A DNA stretch of 64,000 bases from Holophagae bacterium (GCA_030429565.1 JAUIFE010000008.1:1-64000); one strand, 5' to 3'; shown: positions 35,998-45,722, numbered from the stretch's first letter. Translations and numbers: made by a program. The notes: generated by a model not told the origin, from the letters alone.

Positions 35998-36231
35998 TCA
36001 ACGGCGCTCATCATCGTTTAGCAACCCGCGAATGAGTTGCGCGACTTCCTCGGCGCCGCCCATTTTTTCCAGCGCCTCGCGACGGTCACGGCCGGGGATC
36101 GGTGCCAAATCGTCGGCGACCACGTCGTGTTTGGGTCGTGGTATGAGCTGTGCCGGTTTGGCTTTGGGGCGTTGCTTTTTTTTGAACCAGGAAAACAGAG
36201 CACACCTACCTTGGCGCGAATCGGGCCTCAT
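35998..36231 (-). CDS. Possible small basic/acidic protein
   Basis: 77 residues if the ATG at 36231 is used, with GAAGGA directly touching it, so the start is uncertain. After a Lys-rich stretch (WFKKKQRPKAKP) comes an acidic amphipathic tail (DDLAPIPGRDRREALEKMGGAEEVAQLIRGLLNDDE) that looks like genuine protein. No family recognised. It lies divergent to the gene at 36358. Confidence 0.4.
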   Translation of the reverse strand: MRPDSRQGRCALFSWFKKKQRPKAKPAQLIPRPKHDVVADDLAPIPGRDRREALEKMGGAEEVAQLIRGLLNDDERR

Positions 36232-36357
36232 TCCTTCTTTTCGGTTGCCTGCCGAGGCAACATAACGCCAATTGCATGGTGGGCCCACTTTGCGGTTCGG
36301 TTTCGCGATGGAAGTCGGTTAAAATCAGTCGTTGTTTCACAGAGTTGGGAGATCTTT

Positions 36358-37563
36358 ATGTTTTCATCGGCGGCGTTTTTGTCCGGCTCGGCCTTGTTTC
36401 CAGTGAGCGCGATGTCCCGCGCTTGGTTTGTCAATGTGGCGCAAGTAGAGGGCTTGGACGGTCCGATCTTGCCTATTTTGGTGCTCATCGGTTTGTTGCT
36501 CAATTTTTGCGTTTTGTTGGCCATTTGGTTGCGGCTGGGGGAACGTACGCAGGTGGCAGAGACCCAAGCCCCGCCGGCACCGCAAGTGGATGCGGACGCG
36601 CAACGCGCACAAGCAGCGGCGCACAGCAAGCAACTCGATCAAGTAATCGAACTGCTCGACATGATTAACGACAACGGCAACCTCAATACGGATTTCTTGC
36701 TCGAGGCGCTGCAGGGTGGCCGATCAGCGGCGAGTACGACCCCGCGCGAAACCCCCGGTCGTGCTAGTAGCGCTAAGGCGGCTGCACCGAAAGCGGCTGC
36801 ACCCAAGCCGGTTGCACCCAAGCCGGCGGCGCAAGCGACGGCCGCGACGACGGAACCCGAGGCGGTGCCTGAAGTCGAAGCGCCCATGCCGGATGAGCCA
36901 TTGGAGCAGGCGTTTTTCTTACTTGAAACGCGCGATCAGGACTATTCTGGTCGCCTGGACGAAGCCATTCGCTTGTTTCGCGGTGAGCTCAACACGGTTA
37001 ACGCCGGCCGTGCCCAAACTGGTTTGTCCGAGGCCTTTTTTTGGTTGGGTGACGTAGCAACGGAAAAGCGCGATGAGAAGAAGTACCACGGCGAAGGCGT
37101 CACCCACGGCGAAAAATCGGTGCGTTTATCGCCCGATGCGATTGAGGCGCATTTTTGGTATGCGGCCAATATGGGCGCGCATGGTGTCGCGAACGGCATC
37201 ATGTCCAGTTTGGGTTACCTAGATCCGCTGCAAAAACACGGCAACATCTCGTTGGAGATGGACCGTGACTTCTTCTTTGCCGCACCTTTGCGCCTGATGG
37301 GGCGTTTCTACCACCAGGTTCCCGGTTTTCTGGTTCGGGGCAATCCCACCAAGCAAGCTGACGACATGCTGCGTGAGGCGGTCGAACGCGGCGGTGAATT
37401 CTTCCTAAACCACCTATACCTTGCCGAATTTCTGCGGGACAATCGCGGCAAAAAAGAGGCCCGCCAACTGCTGGAAGGCATCCTGGACCAACAGCCGACA
37501 GTTTACCCCAACTACCAAAAAAACGTGCTTGCCGAGTGCCGCAAGTTGATGCGCCGGCTTTAG
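36358..37563 (+). CDS. Membrane-anchored TPR/TatT-like protein
   Basis: 401 residues from ATG 36358 (TTGGGAG 6 bases upstream). One strong transmembrane helix (PILPILVLIGLLLNFCVLLAIWL, about 38-60) is followed by a Pro/Ala/Lys-rich linker (about 120-170) and a C-terminal helical-repeat domain. The repeat part (EAHFWYAANMGAHG..., LMGRFYHQVPGFLVRGNPTKQADDMLREAVERGG...NHLYLAEFLRD) resembles the TatT subunits of TRAP transporters. It could tether a periplasmic TPR scaffold; there is no TRAP transporter gene nearby. A terminator follows at 37574. Confidence 0.82.
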   Translation: MFSSAAFLSGSALFPVSAMSRAWFVNVAQVEGLDGPILPILVLIGLLLNFCVLLAIWLRLGERTQVAETQAPPAPQVDADAQRAQAAAHSKQLDQVIELLDMINDNGNLNTDFLLEALQGGRSAASTTPRETPGRASSAKAAAPKAAAPKPVAPKPAAQATAATTEPEAVPEVEAPMPDEPLEQAFFLLETRDQDYSGRLDEAIRLFRGELNTVNAGRAQTGLSEAFFWLGDVATEKRDEKKYHGEGVTHGEKSVRLSPDAIEAHFWYAANMGAHGVANGIMSSLGYLDPLQKHGNISLEMDRDFFFAAPLRLMGRFYHQVPGFLVRGNPTKQADDMLREAVERGGEFFLNHLYLAEFLRDNRGKKEARQLLEGILDQQPTVYPNYQKNVLAECRKLMRRL

Positions 37564-37573
37564 CGCCGATCGC

Positions 37574-37606
37574 GACCGGCCTGCGCTCGTTCGGCCGGAC
37601 TTTTTT
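37574..37606 (+). terminator. Intrinsic terminator after the TatT-like gene
   Basis: CCGGCC (37576-37581) pairs with GGCCGG (37593-37598) around an 11-base loop and is followed by ACTTTTTTAA. It lies 12 bases past the stop codon. Confidence 0.8.
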
Positions 37607-38213
37607 AATCGTGCTCCCGGAGGCCGGGGAATGGTTTCGAGCGGGTAAACCATGCCGTACTCAGGCTCTGATCGTGCTGAATCTTGGTCGATACTGTTGC
37701 TAAGTATCGCTCTTTCTTGATCTAAGGTCGGGCGTTTGCATGAGGATCGAGGTCGTTGTCGCCGAGCTAGAGCTTCTTGACGAGACGGTGTTTTCGAAGA
37801 AAAGTGAAAAAAATGTTTTTGTGTAAATGGCTTGTTTGTTTGGTTCTTGACGGCTCAAGGTGAGGTTGTCGGTTTTTCGCGTGAGCCAATTCTTACGTTT
37901 TTTTCGAATTGAGTAATAAGAGGAGCCACAACCACTTTTGGTTTTTGTACCAATTTTGTGATCCCTCCTATTGATGCAACGCCCGGGAGGGTTTCCACCA
38001 CTGGAGACCCTCCCACCCGCGCCTTTTCTGGGTGTTCGGTTTTCGTTGAGACCGTCATTTTTCGCGGGGGTTGTCCTAGTTGCTCAATGGATGGGTCTGT
38101 TGCCGTCTTGCGCCCGACCCCTCCGGGCCTTCCGGTTGTCATGGCTCTTTCGGAATTCGTTCCGTTAATTCATGACAAGCTCCATGTGTTTCACATGTGA
38201 GGAAGGGCGTACC
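37607..38213. other. Long leader region upstream of the ECF sigma gene with a strong hairpin
   Basis: About 600 bases without a gene. A stable stem, GGGAGGGTTTCC (37985-37996) with GGAGACCCTCCC (38003-38014), 12 pairs including one G-T, lies about 200 bases before the sigma-factor start. It might belong to an untranslated leader or end an upstream transcript. No other feature is recognised. Confidence 0.5.
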
Positions 38214-38843
38214 ATGAGTGCCTGTTTGGTCGCTGATGCTCCCGTTGCCACCATTCGTAAAATCGACATAGGTCCTCCCGAAGCCGAAACGGTGGGTGCC
38301 TTATGTCGGCGCTGGTCACAAGGCGACCTGCGTGCCATGGAAACCATGTTTGAGGCGAGCTACGACGATTTGATGCTTATTGCCGAGCGCAAGTTGGAAA
38401 AAGAACGTCGCTTGCGTCATTTATCAGCGGCCTGTTTGCTCAGCGAAACCTTTATCCGTTTTCGCTGTCGTCGGCCTTTCTATTTTGAGTCCTATGCTCA
38501 TTTTTGCAACATTGCCGCGCGCCAGATGTCGCAGGTCCTCATCGATCAAATCCGCGAATACGTGGCTGCCAAGCGGGGTGGTCCCGAGCGCGATGAGATT
38601 TGTTCCTTGTGCGAAGAGATATACAGTTTCGGCGAGATGGGTCTGATGGTAGATCAGTTGCACATGGCGCTGCGTGAAATGGCGCGGAGCGAGCCGCGCC
38701 AAGCCGAGCTGGTGTATTTACGCTTCTTCTGCGGTTGCACGATTGAGGAAGCGGCCCAATTGATGATGTTATCGGTATCGACGCTCAAACGCGAATGGAT
38801 TCAGGCACGTGATTGGCTTGTGCGTCAGGTTGGCCGCGGCTAA
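38214..38843 (+). CDS. ECF-type RNA polymerase sigma factor
   Basis: 209 residues from ATG 38214, preceded by GAGGAAGGG. Region 2 is AMETMFEASYDDLMLIAERKL, continuing through FESYAHFCNIAARQMSQVLIDQIREYVAAKRGG (the core-binding and -10-recognising part). Region 4 is ELVYLRFFCGCTIEEAAQLMMLSVSTLKREWIQARDWL, a helix-turn-helix. It belongs to the ECF group common in Acidobacteria and Planctomycetes. No anti-sigma factor gene is adjacent, so regulation is by an unknown route, possibly a kinase or the long leader. It converges on the citrate synthase. Confidence 0.92.
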   Translation: MSACLVADAPVATIRKIDIGPPEAETVGALCRRWSQGDLRAMETMFEASYDDLMLIAERKLEKERRLRHLSAACLLSETFIRFRCRRPFYFESYAHFCNIAARQMSQVLIDQIREYVAAKRGGPERDEICSLCEEIYSFGEMGLMVDQLHMALREMARSEPRQAELVYLRFFCGCTIEEAAQLMMLSVSTLKREWIQARDWLVRQVGRG

Positions 38844-38863
38844 GAGCACGGCCTGTCGCCGGC

Positions 38864-39988
38864 TCACCAATCGCGGTGGGATCCGGTGAAATGGGCTTTG
38901 GGACGAATCAAGCGGCCTGTTTGGCGTTGTTCCATGGCGTGGGCGCACCAGCCGACGGTTCGCCCCAGGGCAAACAAAGGGGTAAAGGCATCGCTTGAAA
39001 AACCGACGATGTGCAGCAATAGTGCCGTATAAAACTCGACGTTGGTGTAGAGCCTGCGGTGGGGTTTGTGTTCGGCCAGCAAACGCAACGCGGTGGTTTC
39101 GACAGCCGTCGCCAGATCGTAAAGGTCGCGGTCGGCGCCCGCCGCCGCCAGGGCCCGTGCGGCGCGACCCAACACCTCGGCCCGTGGATCGCGTACTTTG
39201 TAGACACGGTGACCAAAACCCATAATGCGTTCGCCCGCCGCCAGTTTGGCCTTCAAATAAGCCTCCGCGTTTTCCGCTTTGCCGATGTCGAAGACCATGT
39301 CGAGCGCGGGGCCTGGCGCGCCGCCGTGCAGGGGTCCCTTGAGTGCGCCGATGGCGCCGGTGACCGCCGAAACCATGTCGGATTCGGTTGACACAATGAC
39401 ACGTGCGGTAAAGGTTGACGCATTGAGGCCGTGATCAATGACGGTGTTCCAGTAGGTCTCCAGGGCGCGGGCTTTGGCGGGGTCGGGTGTTTCGCCGTGC
39501 AGCATCCACAGAAAGTTGGCGGCATGGCCCAAGTCCTCACGCGGTGCCACGGCTTCGCGATCCGCGCGTGCGCGCAAGTAAGCGGCCAAGATCGTGGGTA
39601 ACGCGGCGGTGATGCGTTGGGCGGCGCGTACGCTGTCCGCTTGTTGTTCGGCGTCCAAAGTCAATGCGGCGGCACCCATGCGCAAGGCGTCCATCGGCGC
39701 GACACCGTTGCGGGCGGCGCGGGCGGCGGCGGCCAGAATCGCGTCGTCAACGGTACGTTGGCGCGCCCAATCGGCGGCGAAGGCCTGGGTTTCCTCGGCG
39801 TTGGGACGGCGGCCGTACCAAAACAAAAAAGCGGCTTCTTCAAAGCGGGCGGCGTGCGCAAAGGCTTCCAGCGGGTAGCCGCGCAACAGCAGAACGCCCT
39901 TGAGGCCGTCGACAAAACTAAGCGCCGTTTCGCAGGCGACGACGTTTTCCAGGCCGGGTGCAATCGTAGGGGAAGCGGTAGCAGTCAT
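38864..39988 (-). CDS. Citrate synthase / methylcitrate synthase
   Basis: 374 residues. It condenses acetyl-CoA (or propionyl-CoA) with oxaloacetate. Catalytic His residues lie in VIDHGLNAS and MGFGHRVYK. The usual Asp motif NVDFYSG is replaced by NVEFYTA, a Glu in the catalytic position, seen in some citrate-synthase-like groups. The C-terminal FALGRTVGWCAHAMEQ and the arginine RLIRPKAHF complete the family signature. AAGGAG lies 7 bases before the ATG. It is divergent to a second citrate-synthase-like gene at 40174, and the two share a promoter region. Confidence 0.92.
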   Translation of the reverse strand: MTATASPTIAPGLENVVACETALSFVDGLKGVLLLRGYPLEAFAHAARFEEAAFLFWYGRRPNAEETQAFAADWARQRTVDDAILAAAARAARNGVAPMDALRMGAAALTLDAEQQADSVRAAQRITAALPTILAAYLRARADREAVAPREDLGHAANFLWMLHGETPDPAKARALETYWNTVIDHGLNASTFTARVIVSTESDMVSAVTGAIGALKGPLHGGAPGPALDMVFDIGKAENAEAYLKAKLAAGERIMGFGHRVYKVRDPRAEVLGRAARALAAAGADRDLYDLATAVETTALRLLAEHKPHRRLYTNVEFYTALLLHIVGFSSDAFTPLFALGRTVGWCAHAMEQRQTGRLIRPKAHFTGSHRDW

Positions 39989-40081
39989 TAAAAACTCCTT
40001 GGAACTGGGGAATAGGCGGCGAACGCGGCGGTTAGGGCGCGTCGGCGCGGGCTGTTCGTATTGTTGTTTGATTGATTGGTG

Positions 40082-40112
40082 TTGTCAATATTGATTAAGC
40101 AATCAATATGTT
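40082..40112 (+). promoter_or_regulatory. Putative MerR-type promoter/operator of the HTH-citrate synthase gene
   Basis: TTGTCA (40082-40087) and TATGTT (40107-40112) are separated by 19 bases, the unusual spacing typical of MerR-controlled promoters. Between them sits a perfect inverted repeat, ATATTGATT (40088-40096) and AATCAATAT (40101-40109), with a 4-base spacer. The gene downstream encodes a MerR-type DNA-binding domain, so autoregulation is plausible. Further TTGATT-like half sites occur at 40067-40079. Binding has not been shown. Confidence 0.65.
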
Positions 40113-40173
40113 AAGTTGTCGTCAAGCTGTCTTCGCGCTTGCGTGCCGGGACCTGGGCTGGTTGAATAGCGCT

Positions 40174-41400
40174 ATGACGCAACCCGACCCCCAACTGCTC
40201 ACCAGCCAACAAGCCGCCGAATTACTCGATATCAGTTTGCCAACCTTGTATGCCTATGTTTCGCGCGGTTTGCTGCAGTCGCAAAACGACGGTGGTGGAC
40301 GTCGCAAGTTATATGCGCGCCAACAGGTTGAAGCGTTAAAGGCCAAGCGCGATCTGCGCCGCGATCCGGCCAAGGCGGTGACTCAATCCCTGCAATGGGG
40401 TGCGCCGCTGCTTGATTCGGCGGTGACCCTTATCCGCGACGGCCGGTTTTATTACCGTGGTCGCGATGCTTGCCGCTTGGCACGTTCAATGACGTTTGAG
40501 GCTTTGGCGTCGTGGCTGTGGACCGAAATGCTGGGCGAACCGTTGGCGCTGGACTGGACGCCCTTCGATTTGGCGGCCGGTAACCAGAGTCTCAACGCCG
40601 ATTGGCACACGCTTCATCCCTGTGACCGGCTGCAATTGCAAACGCGCTGGGTGGCCGCCGCCGACGCGGTGCCGCTGCAAGGCAAGACACGGGGTATGGT
40701 GCGTCGCGTCGCGCGTTTATTGGCCACTTGGACCGATGTGCCGCTTTTGTCGCCGTCGCCACCGTCCATTGCCGCACGTCTGGCACATACCTGGGGCTTG
40801 CCGGCGGACCGCGTGGCGCCGCTGCTCAACGGGGTGTTAATTCTCTGTGCCGATCACGAACTCAATATTTCTTCCTTCAGTGCGCGTTGTGTGGCTTCGG
40901 CAGGGACCGGCGTTTACGAAGTCGTAAGCGCGGGTTTGGCGGCGTTGCGTGGGGTCCATCATGGTGGCCATGCCGACCGAGTTGAGGCCTTGCTCCACGA
41001 TTTGATGCAGCGCGACGACGACGAGGCTGAGCGTGAAATCCAGGATCGCCTCAATCGCGGCGAAGATGTTCCTGGTTTTTCGCACCCCTTTTATCCCGCC
41101 GGTGACCCGCGTTTCACCACCATCCGCGCGCTGGTGCTCGAGCATGCCGACGACGCCGCGGCCGCTCGTGCACTGCACCGCATTGAGCTGTGCCGGCGTT
41201 ATACCGAAGAACCGCCGACGCTGGACTCCGGGTTGGCCTTGGTTTCGGCTGCGCTCGGCTTACCGCGCCACAGCGCTTGGCTGTTGTTTGCCTTGGGTCG
41301 CACGGTTGGCTGGGTCGCTCATGCGGTTGAGCAGGTGCAACAGGGGCGTTTTATTAGGCCACGCGCCAATTATGTCGGCCCGCCGTTGCGCGACGATTAA
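40174..41400 (+). CDS. Citrate synthase with N-terminal MerR-type HTH domain
   Basis: 408 residues from ATG 40174. Residues about 8-60 (LLTSQQAAELLDISLPTLYAYVSRGLLQSQNDGGGRRKLYARQQVEAL) are a winged helix-turn-helix of MerR/excisionase type. The rest is citrate-synthase-like: CADHELNISSF with His, PGFSHPFYPAGDPR with His, and LDSGLALVSAAL with an Asp in the place of the catalytic acid, ending FALGRTVGWVAHAVEQ...RPRANYVGP. It may be an active enzyme that also binds DNA, or a regulator using a citrate-synthase fold to sense oxaloacetate or acyl-CoA. A longer frame starts upstream, but it would overlap the inverted repeat. Confidence 0.87.
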   Translation: MTQPDPQLLTSQQAAELLDISLPTLYAYVSRGLLQSQNDGGGRRKLYARQQVEALKAKRDLRRDPAKAVTQSLQWGAPLLDSAVTLIRDGRFYYRGRDACRLARSMTFEALASWLWTEMLGEPLALDWTPFDLAAGNQSLNADWHTLHPCDRLQLQTRWVAAADAVPLQGKTRGMVRRVARLLATWTDVPLLSPSPPSIAARLAHTWGLPADRVAPLLNGVLILCADHELNISSFSARCVASAGTGVYEVVSAGLAALRGVHHGGHADRVEALLHDLMQRDDDEAEREIQDRLNRGEDVPGFSHPFYPAGDPRFTTIRALVLEHADDAAAARALHRIELCRRYTEEPPTLDSGLALVSAALGLPRHSAWLLFALGRTVGWVAHAVEQVQQGRFIRPRANYVGPPLRDD

Positions 41401-41452
41401 GCGCGGCTTGCTTTCGCCGCGCCTTGTCAAAGGCGCACAATCGCCTTTTGAC
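41401..41452 (+). terminator. Tandem stem-loops after the HTH-citrate synthase gene
   Basis: GCGCGGC (41401-41407) pairs with GCCGCGC (41416-41422); directly after it GTCAAAGGCG (41426-41435) pairs with CGCCTTTTGAC (41442-41452) with one bulge. The first begins right after the stop codon. Together they likely end this transcript before the thiolase gene. Confidence 0.6.
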
Positions 41453-41524
41453 CTTTGTGTCCTTTTCTGCGAAAGTGAACATCCGTTATTAGCATGTTGC
41501 ATTTATCACCCAAAGGAGTTGTCC

Positions 41525-42790
41525 ATGGCCAAAGTGTGTATCATCGGTGCCCACAACACGGCGTTCGGCGCCTTCGTCGAAAAGAACCGTGAAACCGGTG
41601 AAATCAAAGACACCAAATCCTTTTACGAACTCATTGTTGAAGCAGGGCGCGGTGCCATCGCCGATGCCGGCCTCGAAGCCGCGGATATCGACGCGGTTTG
41701 GTTGGGCAGTTGTTCGCCCTCCAAATTTGTGAACCAGGAACACGTTGCTCCACTGGCGGTTGAAATCGCACCGGAAGCACTGCGTTTCAAACCCATGACC
41801 CGTACCGAAGGGGCCTGTGCCTCGAGCTCGGTTGCCCTGTACAACGCCATGTACGCGGTTGAATCAGGCCGTTTTAAAAACGTTCTGGTGCTGGGTGTGG
41901 AGAAAATGAACCTGCTCGATACCAAAGGTGTGACGCATGCCTTGGCCTGCTCCTCTTATTGGCCGTCCGAGGGCAGTCGCGGTATGACTTTTCCCGGTCT
42001 GTTCGCCGAGTTGGCCAAAAGCTACTTCGCCCACTACCAGTTCGACGAAGACACCTACCGCAAAATGTTGGCGCACGTTTCGGCGCTGGCTTACCGCAAC
42101 GGCGTCAAAAACCCGCTGGCCCATTTTGGCCCTGGCGGCTTGCCGGAAAAACGCGGTCTGTTGACGGCGGAAGCCATTTTGGCGCTGCCGCTCGAAGGTC
42201 GCGGTGCCAATCCCTTGATTGCGCCGCCCCTGCGTTTGCACGATTGCTCGTTGGTTTCCGACGGGGCCGCCGCCGTGGTGATCTCGGCCGGCGATCACGC
42301 CAAAACGATTAGCAAAAAAGCAGTGGAGATTGCGGGTATCGGCCACGCGGTCGAGCGCAGTGCCCTGGAAAATCGCGCCAACCTGTTTGATTTAGAAGGT
42401 GCCAAACACGCGGTTGACCTGGCTTTCAAGGAAGCCGGCGTTACCATTGGCGATGTTGGCCTGGTGGAAGTTCACGACTGTTTCACCATCAATCAAATCC
42501 TCTGTACCGAGGCCTTGGGCTTGAGTGAGGACGGCCGCGGTGGTTTTGACTACATCGACGGCCGTTTCAGCCACGAGGACGATTGCCCCGTCAACCTGTC
42601 CGGCGGCCTGAAAGCCAAAGGTCACCCGGTCGGCGCTACCGGCGTTTCGATGCACGCCCTGACCTACAAGCAGTTGGTCGGTGAAGCGATTGGCCAAACG
42701 CGCGCCAAGGGCACGCCCGAAATCGGCGTGGTTCTGAACGTCGGCGGTGCGGCTGTTAGCAACTGCGCCACGGTTTTACGTCGCGTTTAG
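41525..42790 (+). CDS. SCP-x/acetyl-CoA acetyltransferase-type thiolase
   Basis: 421 residues from ATG 41525 with AAAGGAG upstream. It is a thiolase-fold enzyme of the SCP-x-like class. The acyl-accepting Cys is in TEGACASSSVA, the first active His in VEVHDCFT and the second in GGLKAKGHPVGATG. Such enzymes make or break C-C bonds between acyl-CoAs, here probably acetoacetyl-CoA or branched 3-ketoacyl-CoA. The typical OB-fold (DUF35) partner gene is not adjacent. Terminator-like stems lie on both sides, so it is probably transcribed alone. Confidence 0.9.
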   Translation: MAKVCIIGAHNTAFGAFVEKNRETGEIKDTKSFYELIVEAGRGAIADAGLEAADIDAVWLGSCSPSKFVNQEHVAPLAVEIAPEALRFKPMTRTEGACASSSVALYNAMYAVESGRFKNVLVLGVEKMNLLDTKGVTHALACSSYWPSEGSRGMTFPGLFAELAKSYFAHYQFDEDTYRKMLAHVSALAYRNGVKNPLAHFGPGGLPEKRGLLTAEAILALPLEGRGANPLIAPPLRLHDCSLVSDGAAAVVISAGDHAKTISKKAVEIAGIGHAVERSALENRANLFDLEGAKHAVDLAFKEAGVTIGDVGLVEVHDCFTINQILCTEALGLSEDGRGGFDYIDGRFSHEDDCPVNLSGGLKAKGHPVGATGVSMHALTYKQLVGEAIGQTRAKGTPEIGVVLNVGGAAVSNCATVLRRV

Positions 42791-42799
42791 GGCGCGGCG

Positions 42800-42821
42800 G
42801 CGGAGCCCTGGCGGGCTCCGC
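42800..42821. terminator. Bidirectional stem-loop between thiolase and GNAT genes
   Basis: GCGGAGCCC (42800-42808) and GGGCTCCGC (42813-42821) form a perfect 9-bp stem with a 4-base loop in the short gap between two convergent genes. No U-run follows, but position and symmetry fit a shared transcription end. Confidence 0.65.
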
Positions 42822-42841
42822 TTACCGGCGACAGACATCGG

Positions 42842-43300
42842 TTAACCGATGCGGGCCAAGGCTTTTTCCATGCGTATCAAGGGATGGCCGGCGACTTCGT
42901 CGGCTTCGCCGCTATGCTCAAAGCCCATATTTTCGTAATAGTCGACCAGGTGACCGTGCGCGGTGAGCCACGCGCGCCGCATAGCCGCTTCTTCGGCCCA
43001 TGCCAGCAGGCCTTCGATCACCATTTTACCGAGCCCTTTGCCACGGTATTGCGGCAGCACCGCGATGCGCGATAAGTCCGCCCAACTTTCGGGTTCCTCG
43101 CGCCAGCGTCCGGTGGCGGCGGGTTGATCGTTGGCAAACACCAGCACGTGCATACTGCGCACATCCCAGCCGTCGTTATCGACTTCTTCGGGGATCCCTT
43201 GCTCAACCACAAATACTTCGTGGCGCAAATCTTTGGCAAGGACAAGGTGGTCCGGTCGCGTCACGCGCACCAGATGAAATTCGACGGAGGCCTGGTTCAT
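42842..43300 (-). CDS. ElaA-like GNAT N-acetyltransferase
   Basis: 152 residues. The GNAT core is clear: DLRHEVFVVEQGIPEEVDNDGWD near the start (ElaA-like), then DLSRIAVLPQYRGKGLGKMVIEGLL with the acetyl-CoA pyrophosphate loop Q/RxxGxG/A, and YYENMGFEHSGEADEVAGHPLIRM. It transfers an acetyl group from acetyl-CoA to an unknown amine. AAGGAG lies 8 bases before the ATG within the 15-nt gap from the upstream gene, so it is co-transcribed with the amidohydrolase-like gene. Confidence 0.92.
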   Translation of the reverse strand: MNQASVEFHLVRVTRPDHLVLAKDLRHEVFVVEQGIPEEVDNDGWDVRSMHVLVFANDQPAATGRWREEPESWADLSRIAVLPQYRGKGLGKMVIEGLLAWAEEAAMRRAWLTAHGHLVDYYENMGFEHSGEADEVAGHPLIRMEKALARIG

Positions 43301-43315
43301 AGGATTAACTCCTTG

Positions 43316-44578
<1,263 letters not shown>

Positions 44579-44713
44579 GCAGGCTCCTTTCTATGGATCG
44601 CGCACAAACGCGTTGAGGCAAACCTTCGCATTATACCCGAAACCTCGGCGCCTCGCGTTGTTGCGGTTTGGGCTGAAAAAAGCCGTTGCGCCGCGCACTG
44701 GCGCTGTTGCCTG

Positions 44714-44745
44714 TATAATCCTCACCGATAAAGGGAGGCGCCGAC
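44714..44745 (+). promoter_or_regulatory. Putative promoter and ribosome site of the Nmad3-like gene
   Basis: A perfect TATAAT (44714-44719) lies 26 bases upstream of the ATG, and GGGAGG (44733-44738) provides a strong ribosome site with 7-nt spacing. The -35 element is not clear: the closest TTGCGC is 22 bases away, so either the spacing is unusual or a different factor recognises it. Transcription probably starts near 44726. Confidence 0.45.
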
Positions 44746-45594
44746 ATGCGGCTGATTTTAAGTCGAAAAGGTTTTGATTCGTCGGCAGGCGGTTGTGCCA
44801 ACGCTTTGACCGCCGACGATCGCTTGGTTCCGTTCCCGATTCCCGACGCTGATGCGCCGCTGTGTTACGCCGACCTACGCCACGATACGCTCGATCTTGC
44901 CGCCATGATTGAAGCGCTGACCGGCGGTAAAGTTAGCGGGCGGGACGGTGCTCACCTCGATCCCGACCTTGAGGCCGGCGCCTTGGCGCAGCGTCCGCGT
45001 GGGTGGCGGCCGCTGTTTGGGCAGTGCGGCGCGGCGCAGAGCCATTTGCAGAACCACGGCGTCGCGGTCGGCGACTTATTTTTATTCTACAGTTGGTTCC
45101 GGCGCGTGCGCGACACGCCGGATGGGCCGCGATTCGATCCGCGCGCCGGCGACGAACACATCCTTTATGGCTGGTTTCAGGTCGGTTCGGTTTTCAACTT
45201 AGACACCAAACCAACGGCACGTTGCGCGGGTTTGGCGCAACACCCGCATCGTTTCGGGCGTCGCCCGGCGCCGAATGTGGTCTATCGCGCATCATCGCGC
45301 TTGGTTTTACCGGGTTTAGCCGGCACAATGCCGGGGGCGGGGCAGTGGTCGACACGGCGCCCCGACCGGGTTCTCACCGAACCTGGCCGATCCCGCAGTA
45401 GCTGGATTTTGCCAGGCTGGTTTGATCCCACTGGACGCGCGAGCTGTTTGTCTTATCACCACGACCGCAACCGCTGGCAGCGGGTCGGTGACCGCGTGCG
45501 ATTGAAAAATGTCTTTCGTGGTCAAGAATTCGTGCTGCAGTGTGACGATTACCCTGAGGTCTTTGCTTGGTTGGCCCAACTCTTTGCCCCTTGA
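44746..45594 (+). CDS. Nmad3-family (nucleotide-modification-associated) protein
   Basis: 282 residues. The opening KGFDSSAGGCANALTADDRLVPFPIPD and the core AHLDPDLEAGALAQRPRGWRPLFGQCGAAQSHLQNHGVAVGDLFLFYSWFRRV match the family named nucleotide-modification-associated domain 3. Members occur both in phage-like modification clusters and as single chromosomal genes; their chemistry is not established. No DNA-modification gene is adjacent here. The best ribosome site, GGGAGG, sets the ATG at 44746. Confidence 0.8.
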   Translation: MRLILSRKGFDSSAGGCANALTADDRLVPFPIPDADAPLCYADLRHDTLDLAAMIEALTGGKVSGRDGAHLDPDLEAGALAQRPRGWRPLFGQCGAAQSHLQNHGVAVGDLFLFYSWFRRVRDTPDGPRFDPRAGDEHILYGWFQVGSVFNLDTKPTARCAGLAQHPHRFGRRPAPNVVYRASSRLVLPGLAGTMPGAGQWSTRRPDRVLTEPGRSRSSWILPGWFDPTGRASCLSYHHDRNRWQRVGDRVRLKNVFRGQEFVLQCDDYPEVFAWLAQLFAP

Positions 45595-45722
45595 ACCGAC
45601 CTCTGTGAACCAAAGTCCGCTTCGCTCACGCGTCCTTCAGTAGGGAATTCGCGGCGTCATGCCGTGGCAATAGCGGTTTCAGACTGTTGCCAAACCCTCG
45701 ATCTTTGGAAGTAGAGGATGTT

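Noticed and set aside
36037..36357. Upstream in-frame extension of the TatT-like gene
   Set aside because: It has no good ribosome site, overlaps the divergent small gene and does not give a credible N-terminus. ATG 36358 has a strong ribosome site and leads into the membrane helix.
37855..38142. Minus-strand open frame of about 95 codons in the sigma-factor leader
   Set aside because: No ribosome site, no recognisable product and it contains the strong hairpin arms. Most likely chance.
41033..41524. Upstream in-frame extension of the thiolase gene
   Set aside because: It runs in another frame through the end of the HTH-citrate synthase gene and the terminator stems. The thiolase fold begins at ATG 41525 right after AAAGGAG.
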